A stretch of 47,459 nucleotides of DNA from Oscillatoriales cyanobacterium PMM_0080 (GCA_949127775.1 CASBQF010000142.1:1-47459); one strand, 5' to 3'. Numbered from the stretch's first letter, positions 7,551 through 16,351 are shown. Numbers and translations are program-made. The notes: a model not told the origin generated them from the letters alone.

Positions 7551-9218
7551 TTACCTAAGTTTCAAATCTCCTCTAATAGGCTCCTGTTTTCCGGTGCGGA
7601 AAACCACGACTCCGTTTGACAGAGCAACTAAATCTATTTTAAGCGGGCCGGCGATGTATGTGACATCTGTGGCGATCGCCCGAACCTCCAGTGGTTTATC
7701 ATATTGCTGTAGTCGATCGGCAAAACCGGCCAAAGTTTCAATCCGATTGTCCGCAACTTGGACTCTACCGCCGACAACACCAATTAAACGAGCGCGAAAT
7801 TGACAAGCTTCAATTAATTGCTGCAACTGTTCCCGTACCCGTTCGTCTGTCGAGATCACAGGATCGATGGACACTGCTGAAATCACATCTCCCGCCCGGA
7901 ATACCACTCGATTTATTTCCGCTTCTGCAAATACCTTAATTCGCTTTTCTTCCCGCAGGTAATTAGCACCGGCGACAATTCTGACTACATAATCTTGACC
8001 ATCTTTAATCTGACTAATTAGTTGATCGATTTCCGCTGTAGTAATTTGTATAATCTGCTCTTTAATCTTCTTATTGTCCGGCTGCATCAGTCCGACGGTG
8101 GTCTTATTTGCTTCTTGCAAGAGTCGATCGATCGCGCGGCTTGCCGTACCCGGATCTTTAATGCGAACGACGCCAGCAGCTAAAATTTGACCGCGCCGAA
8201 TGGCAACAGTACCCTCGCGAATTGCCTGAAAATCGCGTTCCAAAACTTGCATTTGCTGCTGCAAGAGTGTTTGCTGTTGTTCGAGTTTAGCTTGTTGCTG
8301 TGCGAGGGTTTCTAAGAGTGCTTCTCTCTCGACAATTACTTTGTCGCGATCGACAATTGTTCGATCGCGCTCGCTTAGACTTTGCGCCCGCTGAGCAATT
8401 TCTTTGTCCCGCTGGGCAATTAGGGCGTTGCGATCGACAATTGCTGCGTCTCGCTTGGCAATTTCTCGATCGCGCTGGGCTATTTGAGTCTTTACCTGCT
8501 CTCGCTGCTCGATCAACTGTTGGCGTTCCCCTTGCAGTTGGGCGATTTCCGCTCCCAAACTGGTTTTTTGCCCTGAAACTGTGTTCAATTGGCTTTCAGT
8601 GCGATCGAGCTGAGCTCTGGTAGTCGATCGGGCAGTTTCCACCAGTTTCAATTGTTCTTCGGTGCGAGATTTAGCCGCTTCCACAGTCGCAAGCTGTTCT
8701 TCCGTCTGGGATTTAGCCGTTTCTACCTGACTTAACTGCTCTTGGGTTTTCGACTTGGCTGCTTGCACGCTGTTGAGCTGCGATCGCAACGAATTTAATT
8801 TTGTTTGCGTCCGAGCTTGCTCGGCATTAGCGGCTTGGAGCGATTGATTAATTTGCTCTAGATTGGCTCTAGCTTGCGCTTGAGCGGCTCTGGCTTGACT
8901 TAATTCAGTTTCAACTAGATTTTTTTCTTGAGTAGCCTGATTGAGTCCTTTGCGGGCGTCGTTGAGCCTTTTTTGAATCTCGTCTATTTGAAAAACCCCG
9001 GTTCGCAGCGGCTTGCTCGTAGCAAACAAAATGCCCAGAGTCAGCGCTGACAGGATACTGCCGGCCATTACAGTCACCAAAACAGCAGTATCGCGGGGGC
9101 GAAGCTTGAACAAACTTAACCGTGCCTTGCCGACTTTCGTCCCAAGGCGATCGCTGACAGTAGCGATCACACCCCCTAACACTAAAATTACAAATACCAG
9201 GATGTATCCAGCAGTCAT
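7551..9218 (-). CDS. DUF3084 membrane-anchored coiled-coil protein
   Basis: A 555-residue protein. Two membrane segments are seen at about 3-23 and 46-67, then a very long coiled coil (about 75-350) with heptad-rich stretches such as KSKTQEQLSQVETAKSQTEE and a repeated IAQRDREIAKRD pattern. The C-terminal 200 residues form the DUF3084 domain (IRRGQILAAGVVRIKDP onward). Cyanobacteria conserve it beside ntcA, as here (gap 77 bases downstream on the same strand), but its role is not established. An envelope or septum-associated structural role is a guess from the architecture only. Confidence 0.85.
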   Translation of the reverse strand: MTAGYILVFVILVLGGVIATVSDRLGTKVGKARLSLFKLRPRDTAVLVTVMAGSILSALTLGILFATSKPLRTGVFQIDEIQKRLNDARKGLNQATQEKNLVETELSQARAAQAQARANLEQINQSLQAANAEQARTQTKLNSLRSQLNSVQAAKSKTQEQLSQVETAKSQTEEQLATVEAAKSRTEEQLKLVETARSTTRAQLDRTESQLNTVSGQKTSLGAEIAQLQGERQQLIEQREQVKTQIAQRDREIAKRDAAIVDRNALIAQRDKEIAQRAQSLSERDRTIVDRDKVIVEREALLETLAQQQAKLEQQQTLLQQQMQVLERDFQAIREGTVAIRRGQILAAGVVRIKDPGTASRAIDRLLQEANKTTVGLMQPDNKKIKEQIIQITTAEIDQLISQIKDGQDYVVRIVAGANYLREEKRIKVFAEAEINRVVFRAGDVISAVSIDPVISTDERVREQLQQLIEACQFRARLIGVVGGRVQVADNRIETLAGFADRLQQYDKPLEVRAIATDVTYIAGPLKIDLVALSNGVVVFRTGKQEPIRGDLKLR

Positions 9219-9295
9219 TCCGATTTTAAATTTTGAATTTGGGATTTTGGATTGAATCTAAAATCCCAAATCCAAAATCCTCTACTTTCTCGGCA

Positions 9296-9961
9296 TCAAG
9301 TGAATTGCTGGCTTAAGGCCACCGGGTTGTGGACTGTGATCTTTTTCTTGTGAATCGAGATCATGGTTTCTTGTCTGAGATCCCCGAGCAAACGAGTCAC
9401 CGTTACTCGCGTTGAGCCGATCGCCTCGGCGATCGCCTGATGGGACAGCTTCAAATCAATCGTAATCCCCTCCGTACCAGGCACGCCAAAATCCCGGCAC
9501 AGAATCAGCAAAAAGCTGACGAGTCTCGAACCCATATCTCGGTGTGCGAGCGTTTCGATCATCATCTCGGTTTGCAAAATCCGAGACGACAGTCCCCGGA
9601 GCATCACCATCGACAATTCCGGGTCTTCCTTGAGCGCTTTCTCGACTTGTTCGATCGGCAGCGAGATCAATTCCACGGGCGTAAAGGCCACCGCGTGGTA
9701 AAACCTGTCCGATCGGTGTCCCGTAATCAGAGACAGCACCCCAAATACGCTGTTTTCGCGCAGTAGAGCGACTGTAATCTCTTCCCCTGCTTCATAAACC
9801 CTAGAGAGCTTCACAGCACCTTTAATGAGAACGTAAACGCGCTCAGCCGGGTCTCCAGGGAAAAAAATTGTCTTGCCCCGTTCAAAGTTTTCCACAATGG
9901 GTGGAAAAGCCCCGCCACTGATTTGGCGGAACACGGCTGCTAGCGGTCTATCATGCGTCAC
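9296..9961 (-). CDS. ntcA: Global nitrogen regulator NtcA
   Basis: A CRP/FNR-family transcription factor that binds 2-oxoglutarate and activates nitrogen-assimilation promoters at GTA-N8-TAC sites. The effector domain (about 15-137) has [17 protein letters not shown] and SVFGVLSL. 2-oxoglutarate ligands of the family are present: the F-G-V-L run, R in SDRFYHA, and R and E in LSSRILQTE. The DNA-binding helix is [20 protein letters not shown] (about 173-192). The sequence is near-identical to filamentous-cyanobacterial NtcA. I chose GTG 9961 (221 residues) because AAGGA lies seven bases upstream. The longer frame begins with TTG at 9985 and would hide that site. Confidence 0.97.
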   Translation of the reverse strand: MTHDRPLAAVFRQISGGAFPPIVENFERGKTIFFPGDPAERVYVLIKGAVKLSRVYEAGEEITVALLRENSVFGVLSLITGHRSDRFYHAVAFTPVELISLPIEQVEKALKEDPELSMVMLRGLSSRILQTEMMIETLAHRDMGSRLVSFLLILCRDFGVPGTEGITIDLKLSHQAIAEAIGSTRVTVTRLLGDLRQETMISIHKKKITVHNPVALSQQFT

Positions 9962-10287
9962 GTCCTGATCCTTTCTACTAATCAATAGTTTGTAACTTGC
10001 CGATTAAGCTTATTGAGTAAATATACTGCCCAGCCTCCAAGAATCCAGGGATTGTGTTACTTCCAATGTTAAGGTAAGCACACGCTGTATGATTAAATCT
10101 AGCCCTTCTCTTAACTTTTGCAATTGTGCCCCATGTAGCTCCACAGCAAAATTAATCTCAATTGTGTCTCAATTGTGTCTCAATTGTGTCTGAATCAGTT
10201 AAATCTGGATCAGTTGTGTCTAAACTGGCGGGGTTGTCGCATACAGCCAACGAGAACGGTGCTAGTTGCTTCTAAAAAAAAATACAG
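9962..10287. other. Divergent ntcA/fabI promoter region with 3x 11-mer
   Basis: Three perfect tandem copies of TCTCAATTGTG lie at 10156-10188, followed by a degenerate CAGTTGTGTCT copy near 10211. Each unit contains the palindrome CAATTG. They lie about 100 bases upstream of fabI and could be operator-like, or simply a slippage repeat. No clear GTA-N8-TAC NtcA autoregulatory site was found by eye. Confidence 0.5.
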
Positions 10288-11064
10288 ATGATAGATTTGA
10301 CCGGAAAAAATGCTCTTGTTACGGGCATTGCCAACAATCGCTCGATCGCCTGGGGCATTGCTCAGCAGCTCCACAAAGCTGGGGCCAATCTCGGCATAAC
10401 TTATTTGAAGGACGAGAAAGGCAAGCACGAGCGCAAAGTCGCAGAACTCGTAGAGCCCCTGAATCCCAGTCTCTATTTGCCCTGCAATGTCCAAAACGAG
10501 ACCGAAATTGAGTCTACTTTTAAAACGATCGCCGACAAGTGGGGCAAGTTAGATATTCTGGTTCACTGTCTGGCTTTTGCCGGCAAGGACGAGCTTTCGG
10601 GAGATTTCACTAACACCTCGCGTCAAGGTTTCTCCAACGCTTTGGATATTAGCGCTTATTCGCTGATCCGGCTTTGTGCTGCTGCTAAACCCCTGATGGT
10701 CGAAGGTGGCAGTATTATCACCTTGACTTATCTCGGCGGAGTCCGGGTAATTCCTAACTACAATGTGATGGGAATTGCTAAGGCGGCCTTGGAAATGAAT
10801 GTGCGCTATCTGGCGGCGGAACTTGGCCCGTTAAATATTCGGGTAAATGCGATTTCTTCGGGCCCGATTCGGACTTTGGCTTCGTCAGCAGTTGGTGGCA
10901 TTCTGGACATGATCCACCATGTTGAGGAAGTAGCGCCGCTGCGGCGGACGGTAACTCAGCAGGAAGTAGGAAATGCTGCGGCTTTTCTGTGCAGCAATCT
11001 ATCTAGCGGGATTACGGGTCAAGTTTTGTATGTCGATGCCGGTTACGAAATCATGGGAATGTAA
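10288..11064 (+). CDS. fabI: Enoyl-[acyl-carrier-protein] reductase (NADH)
   Basis: A 258-residue short-chain dehydrogenase that reduces trans-2-enoyl-ACP in the last step of each fatty-acid elongation cycle. Cofactor motif GIANNRSIAWG at 13-23. Catalytic Y148 and Y158 (TYLG, PNYN) and K165 (MGIAKAALE) match the FabI Y-x6-K arrangement. VNAISSGPIRTLA follows, then the usual C-terminal GQVLYVDAGYEIMGM. Full length. Start ATG 10288 with only an A-rich leader and no strong ribosome site. The stop codon touches a heptamer repeat. Pairing with hisB downstream is a common cyanobacterial order, although a repeat-filled 287-base gap separates them here. Confidence 0.96.
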   Translation: MIDLTGKNALVTGIANNRSIAWGIAQQLHKAGANLGITYLKDEKGKHERKVAELVEPLNPSLYLPCNVQNETEIESTFKTIADKWGKLDILVHCLAFAGKDELSGDFTNTSRQGFSNALDISAYSLIRLCAAAKPLMVEGGSIITLTYLGGVRVIPNYNVMGIAKAALEMNVRYLAAELGPLNIRVNAISSGPIRTLASSAVGGILDMIHHVEEVAPLRRTVTQQEVGNAAAFLCSNLSSGITGQVLYVDAGYEIMGM

Positions 11065-11140
11065 CAGTTGACAGTTGACAGTTGACAGTTGTCAGTTGAC
11101 AGTTGTCAGTTGACAGTTGTCAGTTGTCAGTTGTCAGTTG
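11064..11140. repeat. 11x (A/T)CAGTTG heptamer tandem repeat
   Basis: Eleven uninterrupted 7-base units, (A/T)CAGTTG, beginning on the last base of the fabI stop codon. The reverse-orientation relative (AGTCAAC) occurs at 11314-11337 before hisB, so the two blocks could pair in a transcript. The same unit recurs near 44317-44355 and 47265-47283. Confidence 0.9.
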
Positions 11141-11351
11141 AGAGACAATAGACTTTAACTTTAACAAGTAAGTTCTCTGCTCTCATCAGCCCCTTTCGAG
11201 ACTTTTGAGTTTTGGATAATTCTCTTAAGTAAAAAGTTGATCTCAAATCCACTCTTCATCGGAATTGTAAAATCGAGAAGGGTACTCAACAGTCAACCAT
11301 CATTCAGTTTTTTCAGTCAACAGTCAACAGTCAACAGGTTATCAATAACTA

Positions 11352-12011
11352 ATGAATGACCAATTGGAAATTATCGAAATAATCGATCGCCCTCCTCCTC
11401 CTCCTCCTCTTCCAGTTCAACCAGCCCGCGCCGCCTTGGTGAAGCGCACGACACTGGAAACCGATGTCACTGTCAGCCTAAATCTCGATGGGGTGGGAAC
11501 TTGCAAGGCTTCCACAGGAATTCCGTTTTTAGACCATATGTTGCAGCAGATTGCTTCTCACGGATTGATCGATTTGGACGTACAGGCGATCGGCGATTTA
11601 GCCATTGACGATCACCACACGAACGAGGATGTGGGCATTACGTTAGGCCAAACCCTAGCAAAAGCTGTCGGAGATCGATCGGGAATTTCTCGTTTCGGCC
11701 ACTTCATCGCCCCTCTCGATGAAGCCTTAGTTGAAGTAGTCCTAGATTTTTCGGGACGGCCTCACTTAAGTTACAATTTGCAGATTCCCAATCAGCGGAT
11801 TGGCACTTACGATACAGAATTAGTCAGAGAGTTTTTTTCGGCGGTGGTGAATCACACTCAGATGACACTGCATATTCGGCAATTAGAAGGAGTTAATTCT
11901 CATCACATTGTAGAAGCAGCGTTTAAATCCTTTGCGCGGGCTTTGCGGATGGCGGTGGAAGTCGATCCGCGGCGCGCCAGTCGGATTCCCAGTTCTAAAG
12001 GGGTTTTGTAG
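11352..12011 (+). CDS. hisB: Imidazoleglycerol-phosphate dehydratase
   Basis: A 219-residue enzyme of histidine synthesis that dehydrates imidazole-glycerol-phosphate using manganese. Both metal-binding motifs are present: DHHTNED (87-93) and [10 protein letters not shown] (183-192), with H62 and H70 in [13 protein letters not shown]. The monofunctional core begins near residue 27. The first 26 residues are an extension with a P-P-P-P-P-P run encoded by a CCT microsatellite at 11391-11410. Similar short extensions occur in other cyanobacterial HisB proteins. Start ATG 11352. A perfect palindrome follows the stop. Confidence 0.95.
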   Translation: MNDQLEIIEIIDRPPPPPPLPVQPARAALVKRTTLETDVTVSLNLDGVGTCKASTGIPFLDHMLQQIASHGLIDLDVQAIGDLAIDDHHTNEDVGITLGQTLAKAVGDRSGISRFGHFIAPLDEALVEVVLDFSGRPHLSYNLQIPNQRIGTYDTELVREFFSAVVNHTQMTLHIRQLEGVNSHHIVEAAFKSFARALRMAVEVDPRRASRIPSSKGVL

Positions 12012-12016
12012 TTTGG

Positions 12017-12050
12017 GGTTCGTAGTAGCGATCGATCGCTACTACGAACC
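12017..12050. terminator. 34-bp perfect palindrome between convergent genes
   Basis: GGTTCGTAGTAGCGATC and its exact complement, with no loop bases, centred on CGATCG. It lies between hisB and the convergent restriction gene. Likely a bidirectional transcription end, although no T tract follows. The GTAGTA/TACTAC part is shared with the repeat family at 3544 and 15156. Confidence 0.6.
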
Positions 12051-12056
12051 TGGAAA

Positions 12057-13007
12057 TTAAAATATATCTGCTATATAGTTAAAAACACCTTGACTTCCCT
12101 CGCCGTACTTGCCGGTGAATTCATCGATCAGTCGATCGCTACACCTTTCGATCGCATCAGCAATAGAACTTTGTCCTAAAACTTGACTAGCAGATTGACG
12201 CAAAACTTCAAACAGATTGACAGTAAAATCAGTATCTTCACTGACAAAATCCCACAGTTCTCGACCGATTAAAGTGCTCATTTCCGAATTGGGCAGAAGT
12301 TGCTTCAGCAGACCAAAAGTTACAGTCTTATTAGTTCTCTTGCCGTAAGCTATGCCGATATAAGCGCGATCACCTGCATTAATTTTTTCCTGAATTTTGT
12401 CAGCCCAATATACTATCTGGTCTTTATCCATATCATTCTGGCCGCTTTTGACCTGTATCCAACAGCGATCGCCATCACTGGTAGTTTTGATAGCGTCCCA
12501 TCCTGACTTACCGGGTGGACTTTCTGCACTTTCAGAACAAGATATCAATAGTTTTTCAATAAAAAACCCCATGGAAGTAACAATAGACCTAGTGGCAGCC
12601 ATATAAACATTAAGTCTGACAACTTCTGCTGGAGTATCGAGATTTAACGCCCTAATTAAAAATGGGTTGGGATGAATTTTTTCTAAAGTAAGATTGTCAA
12701 CCATCGCTAACTGCCGCCTTGTAAAGTCCCGACAGATACTAGCTAGAAAATTTTCAGCTATAGTAAGTTGCAGTGAAAGCTTACCTGAAGATGTAAATGC
12801 TAAAATGCGTTCAATCTCATCGGGAGTAAATTTAAGAGCTCTTTTCCCAGAAATACTACTGATACCGTTTCTAAGTGTTTCTGCTATTAAACTCAGAAAT
12901 TCTTCTAAATCTGCAAAGTGACCAGCGAAAGATTGAGACTTTCTGGCAGGTAATCCCACTTCTTTTTCTAAGACAAATGTTAACAATTCATGAAGTTGAT
13001 CTGACAC
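12057..13007 (-). CDS. Predicted type II restriction endonuclease (PD-(D/E)XK fold)
   Basis: A 316-residue protein. The C-terminal half holds a nuclease core: SGWDAIKT with D171, then RCWIQVKSGQND with Q185-V-K187, a D...(E/Q)-x-K active site with Gln in the Glu place, as in several restriction enzymes. The N-terminal half is alpha-helical with no recognised motif. I chose GTG 13007 because AGGA lies nine bases upstream. A TTG at 13034 is the alternative. It is the third gene of a leftward operon after the methyltransferase. A nicking or methyl-dependent enzyme is also possible. Recognition sequence cannot be read from sequence. Confidence 0.7.
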   Translation of the reverse strand: MSDQLHELLTFVLEKEVGLPARKSQSFAGHFADLEEFLSLIAETLRNGISSISGKRALKFTPDEIERILAFTSSGKLSLQLTIAENFLASICRDFTRRQLAMVDNLTLEKIHPNPFLIRALNLDTPAEVVRLNVYMAATRSIVTSMGFFIEKLLISCSESAESPPGKSGWDAIKTTSDGDRCWIQVKSGQNDMDKDQIVYWADKIQEKINAGDRAYIGIAYGKRTNKTVTFGLLKQLLPNSEMSTLIGRELWDFVSEDTDFTVNLFEVLRQSASQVLGQSSIADAIERCSDRLIDEFTGKYGEGSQGVFNYIADIF

Positions 13008-13041
13008 TTTTATATATCCTAAAGTTAAATTCAAGTTTTAG

Positions 13042-14250
13042 TTATGCGAACAAGGAAAGTTGCTCAAATATTTCTCGCCCTTGTACTCGATCGCCTTTAA
13101 TGACCTGGTAAAGATATTCACCGATCGCCTTTCCCAATAATACAGGAACTGCATTCCCTATCTGACGGTATTTAGAAGCTGTTGAGCCATAAAAAACCCA
13201 ATCATCGGGAAATGTCTGAATTCGCGCGCACTCTCTGACGCTCAAAGGACGCAATTCATCAGGGTGGCACATATCTGTAGCCTTTTGATGGGGACTGGTT
13301 GTGACAGTAGGTGACGGTTTCTCCCACGCTAAGCGTCGATAAAAACCAACTTTACCGCCTTCAGATTTATATGCCCCTCCCATTGCTGCTTCTTTTAATT
13401 CGCTGGGTAAATCCCTCCAGTTTTGACCAGCGGTTAACAAACGCAAATACTTGAGACGATTTTCTGAGTAAGGGACAAATTCTGGCTGAGGGTCAACTAA
13501 ATCTTTTAATCTTTCTCTAAGTGTCAGCCATTTTGGTTTTTTACCAGTACCTTTTTGACTATGAGTTGGCAGGGGGAAAGTAACTGGATCGTTACTTTTA
13601 TAACCAATAAAAATAACTCTTTCTCTACATTGAGCAACGCCATAGTCAGCAGTATTGAGCAAATCATATACAACTTCATAACCAATTCGTTTCATCTCTG
13701 CCAAAATCACTTGTAAAGCTGCACCCGACATCTCATCAGGTTCTAATTGCGGGCAACCTAAACCTCTGCGATCGTGAGGTCGATGTCGAATAGGAGCTGA
13801 CAGCAATCCCTTGACATTTTCCATGATAAAAAAGCGCGGTTTAATTTCATCAACAATGCGTATGAACTCCATAAATAAGCTGCCGCGCGGATCGCCAACA
13901 GACCCGCGTTTTCCGGCTGTGCTGAAGGGTTGACACGGGGGGCCTCCAGTTACTAAATCTACTTCATTAGAGCACAGAGGTCTATCTAAACCTAAGATTT
14001 TTCCCGCTTCTTGCAATAGGGTTTCGGCGTTAACTTGGCAAATATCTCTCGGTACAGCACATGGTGATAAGTGAGGACGATTTAGAGAGATAGTTTTGGT
14101 AGCATCAGGTTCGATTTCTACTAAACTTACTGTTTGAAAGCCTGCTTTTTCGAGTCCTAAATCTAAACCGTAGGCTCCAGCAAAGAGGCTAATCGTTATC
14201 GGTTTGTTGTCAATCAAAGGTTTTAGCCTCAAACTAGGTATTGCTGCCAT
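13042..14250 (-). CDS. DNA (cytosine-5-)-methyltransferase of a type II R-M system
   Basis: A 402-residue enzyme with the ordered C5-methyltransferase motifs: I, ISLFAGAYGLDLGLEKAGF (20-38); IV, TGGPPCQPFS with nucleophile C106; VI, MENVKG with E144; VIII, Q207-C-R-E-R211; target-recognition region about 225-330, including YRRLAWEKPSPTVTT; IX, RPLSVRECARIQTFPDDW; X, YRQIGNAVP. It transfers a methyl group from S-adenosylmethionine to C5 of cytosine at the site protected from the flanking nucleases. Complete. Start ATG 14250, 15 bases after the upstream gene's stop. Confidence 0.93.
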   Translation of the reverse strand: MAAIPSLRLKPLIDNKPITISLFAGAYGLDLGLEKAGFQTVSLVEIEPDATKTISLNRPHLSPCAVPRDICQVNAETLLQEAGKILGLDRPLCSNEVDLVTGGPPCQPFSTAGKRGSVGDPRGSLFMEFIRIVDEIKPRFFIMENVKGLLSAPIRHRPHDRRGLGCPQLEPDEMSGAALQVILAEMKRIGYEVVYDLLNTADYGVAQCRERVIFIGYKSNDPVTFPLPTHSQKGTGKKPKWLTLRERLKDLVDPQPEFVPYSENRLKYLRLLTAGQNWRDLPSELKEAAMGGAYKSEGGKVGFYRRLAWEKPSPTVTTSPHQKATDMCHPDELRPLSVRECARIQTFPDDWVFYGSTASKYRQIGNAVPVLLGKAIGEYLYQVIKGDRVQGREIFEQLSLFA

Positions 14251-14265
14251 GAAAATTGTAGTCTA

Positions 14266-15105
14266 CTAAAATCCAAAAGCAAGAGCATCAAGCATATACT
14301 TACCCTTCTCCCGTCCAACTTCTTGATATATATCCAAAAGTTCTTCATAGGCAGTCTCTCCTCCTATGATATTCCAAAACTCATGTCCCATAATTACAGC
14401 TTGCTCAAAAGGCGTGTACTTCCTTGCCACTGACCATTTATAATCAGAACGATTTGGGCCATAAGGATTGTAAGCCATAGCATAATAAGATTGAGCATCG
14501 GGGCGAGACTCTCCGCATAGTAAATGAAATCTCAAAAGCCGTTGAATTACCTCCAAGCATTGTCCTTTATTCGGTTTCGATCCTTTAATTTCAAAGAAAA
14601 ACTTCCTGCCGTCACGGGCAAGCACATACAAATCTGCTTTGACCGATCGCCTAACTAAGTGATTGTTTTTTTGAGCATCAAGAACAGCTTGGATCATTTC
14701 GTCAAAACTAGGTTTATTTGCATTCTTGTCTGCTGAGTGCTCAAATAGCGCGATCTGACGCTCGATTTCATTGACAGCCTCGATGCTAACTTCGCCAGTA
14801 ATTTCATAACTTCTGTGTGCTTCTCTGTGATGTTCCAAAGCAATAAGTTTTGCACATTCTTCATAGGTTGTACCCAAGCCACTGCTAAAACCTCTTTCAA
14901 ACTCGTTAATTCGCAGCAACTCTGACGGCATAATAGCAGCCTGAAACGGTTTCAGTTGACCTTTAGAGGACTTGCATGATAAATATGCTGCTGGAATGTC
15001 AAGTTTCGATATTAGCCTGCCTCTGTATTCATTGACAAGATTTTCGATAAAAACTTCTAAGTATGCTTTGATAATTGCCCGTGTAATTGAACTAATAGCT
15101 GACAT
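14266..15105 (-). CDS. TdeIII/MjaII-like type II restriction endonuclease
   Basis: A 279-residue protein. The nuclease core is SVKADLYVLA (D158) followed by KFFFEIKGSKPNKGQC (E172-x-K174), a standard PD-(D/E)XK arrangement. Overall layout resembles the TdeIII/MjaII family, whose members cut GGNCC (family knowledge, from memory). It is first in a leftward operon, 15 bases before the C5 methyltransferase, so the pair is a plausible complete type II R-M system. GGNCC sites do occur in this window, for example at 4947-4951, so they would need methylation. Start ATG 15105. Confidence 0.75.
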   Translation of the reverse strand: MSAISSITRAIIKAYLEVFIENLVNEYRGRLISKLDIPAAYLSCKSSKGQLKPFQAAIMPSELLRINEFERGFSSGLGTTYEECAKLIALEHHREAHRSYEITGEVSIEAVNEIERQIALFEHSADKNANKPSFDEMIQAVLDAQKNNHLVRRSVKADLYVLARDGRKFFFEIKGSKPNKGQCLEVIQRLLRFHLLCGESRPDAQSYYAMAYNPYGPNRSDYKWSVARKYTPFEQAVIMGHEFWNIIGGETAYEELLDIYQEVGREKGKYMLDALAFGF

Positions 15106-15417
15106 TATTTTACTGAAAATATTCAGTTGACTAGACTTGTGACAAAAGTGAAATATTTTTGTAGTAAGGACTTTAGTCCTTGCTGATGACTTGGCGAAGA
15201 AAGGACTTCAGTCCTTACTACAAAAAGGTCGATCGCGACTTTTACAGTCTTGCACACATGGGGGCCCAGAAACCAGGTTTTTTACGAAAATACTTGATTG
15301 TAGCCAGCAGTGCGTAGGTTGAGTTGAGGAACGAAACCCAACATTTTCACTACAATTTTCCTTAACTGAACCGTATTGAAGCATAAATTATTGCATAAAT
15401 TGTTAGAGATGCTCGCT
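15106..15417. repeat. Repeat-filled gap: GTAGTAAGGACT foldback and others
   Basis: No gene. A foldback element has 17-base arms TTTTTGTAGTAAGGACT (15156-15172) and its complement (15210-15226). Then come a GAAACCAGGTTTTTTACG fragment near 15269 and a GCGTAGGTTGAGTTGAGGAA / ACGAAACCCAAC fragment near 15312, both common cyanobacterial intergenic repeats. These separate the R-M operon from the hypothetical pair. Confidence 0.75.
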
Positions 15418-15870
15418 CTACTGTAGTGGATTCACAGGTCGTTTTAAAATTTGTTGGACGACCCCATAATAATTAGGATTTTCTAACCCTTTTAATTCAT
15501 GTTGGATATCTTCCCAATCCCCTAATTTACTTTTCCACATACCATTCTCTGCTTGTATTGCAGCGTGCTGTGGTTCACCATTATAGGTATATATTGCTAT
15601 CTTTTGAAAGCCCGGTTCAAGATCGGGATTATCACAAAATTCATATCCAATAGTTTGATAAACCTTGACAAAAGCATCCAACGTTAACTCTCTTGGTACA
15701 CCATCGGGCCAGTATCCATCTGGGTCTACCGGGTCCCATCTACAGTCTTCTTCGCCAGCTACGAAAGCAAAGCAATTATAATCTACTGTTTCTTCACTTG
15801 TTACTTCATATTCAGTATTCTCTAAATTAGGAAATCTCAAGACTTTGCGATATTCCAGCCTACCATTCAT
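15418..15870 (-). CDS. DUF7689-like hypothetical protein with Cys/His pair
   Basis: A 150-residue protein. It starts with a conserved YNCFAFVAGEEDCRWDP block (C33), then YWPDGVPRELT, and later QHAAIQAENGMWKSKLG (H102) and IQHELKGLE (H124). I recognise this pattern from a bacterial family annotated as DUF7689. The Cys...His order with the 'HAA-Q' and 'W-SKLG' signatures recalls papain-like folds, but that is inference. Overlaps the upstream gene by 11 bases (ATG inside its 3' end), showing translational coupling. No signal peptide. Function unknown. It lies next to an R-M operon. Confidence 0.7.
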   Translation of the reverse strand: MNGRLEYRKVLRFPNLENTEYEVTSEETVDYNCFAFVAGEEDCRWDPVDPDGYWPDGVPRELTLDAFVKVYQTIGYEFCDNPDLEPGFQKIAIYTYNGEPQHAAIQAENGMWKSKLGDWEDIQHELKGLENPNYYGVVQQILKRPVNPLQ

Positions 15871-16204
15871 AGCCGTGTTCTTTTCCCCATTGTATCCATG
15901 CTTGAGCCATTTCTTTCATTCGACCGCGTTGTTCTGGTTTTACCGGATTATCACCAGTAATTGCTCTCAACGCCCAAAACCAATGATCGGGTTTTTGTTC
16001 GAGATCCCGAAAAATCAACGGTACAATAGGCTGTCCCATGCCAATAATTCTCTGATAAGCTGGGTGCATTGACTTTTGTGTAACCAATGACAGCATCCTT
16101 GTCTGGACACGCCATTCTTCTACGAGGCTATTAAACTCCGCTTCCAGTTCTACGTGACTTTTAACCGGGTATTTATAAGCTGTGATGCGATCGGGTAGTT
16201 TCAT
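15860..16204 (-). CDS. Conserved hypothetical partner of the DUF7689-like gene
   Basis: A 114-residue protein. About 20-110 holds the recognisable block LEAEFNSLVEEWRVQTRMLS, MHPAYQRIIGMGQPIVPLIF, DLEQKPDHWFWALRAITGDN and MKEMAQAWIQWGKEHGY, a short helical, HEAT-like signature. I have seen it in many genomes as a neighbour of the DUF7689 gene (memory, not checked). It is first in the pair and overlaps the next gene by 11 bases. Function unknown. Both products are acidic and soluble. Confidence 0.7.
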   Translation of the reverse strand: MKLPDRITAYKYPVKSHVELEAEFNSLVEEWRVQTRMLSLVTQKSMHPAYQRIIGMGQPIVPLIFRDLEQKPDHWFWALRAITGDNPVKPEQRGRMKEMAQAWIQWGKEHGYEW

Positions 16205-16351
16205 CTCAAGCCGTAGCTACTTCATAAATCTATATTACCTTACCTTTTGAGTAAGGTGCGTCAGATTAGAAAACCTCGATAATCGCGATCTAACTTCATC
16301 TGACACACCCTACAATTCGATTTGAGTGTGACACGCTTGCTTGATTTTTAT

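Noticed and set aside
9962-10287. NtcA autoregulatory GTA-N8-TAC site upstream of ntcA
   Set aside because: Several GTA and TAC words exist, but none with the right spacing on either strand by eye.
11064-11140. CRISPR-like array
   Set aside because: Seven-base units without spacers are tandem heptamers, not CRISPR.
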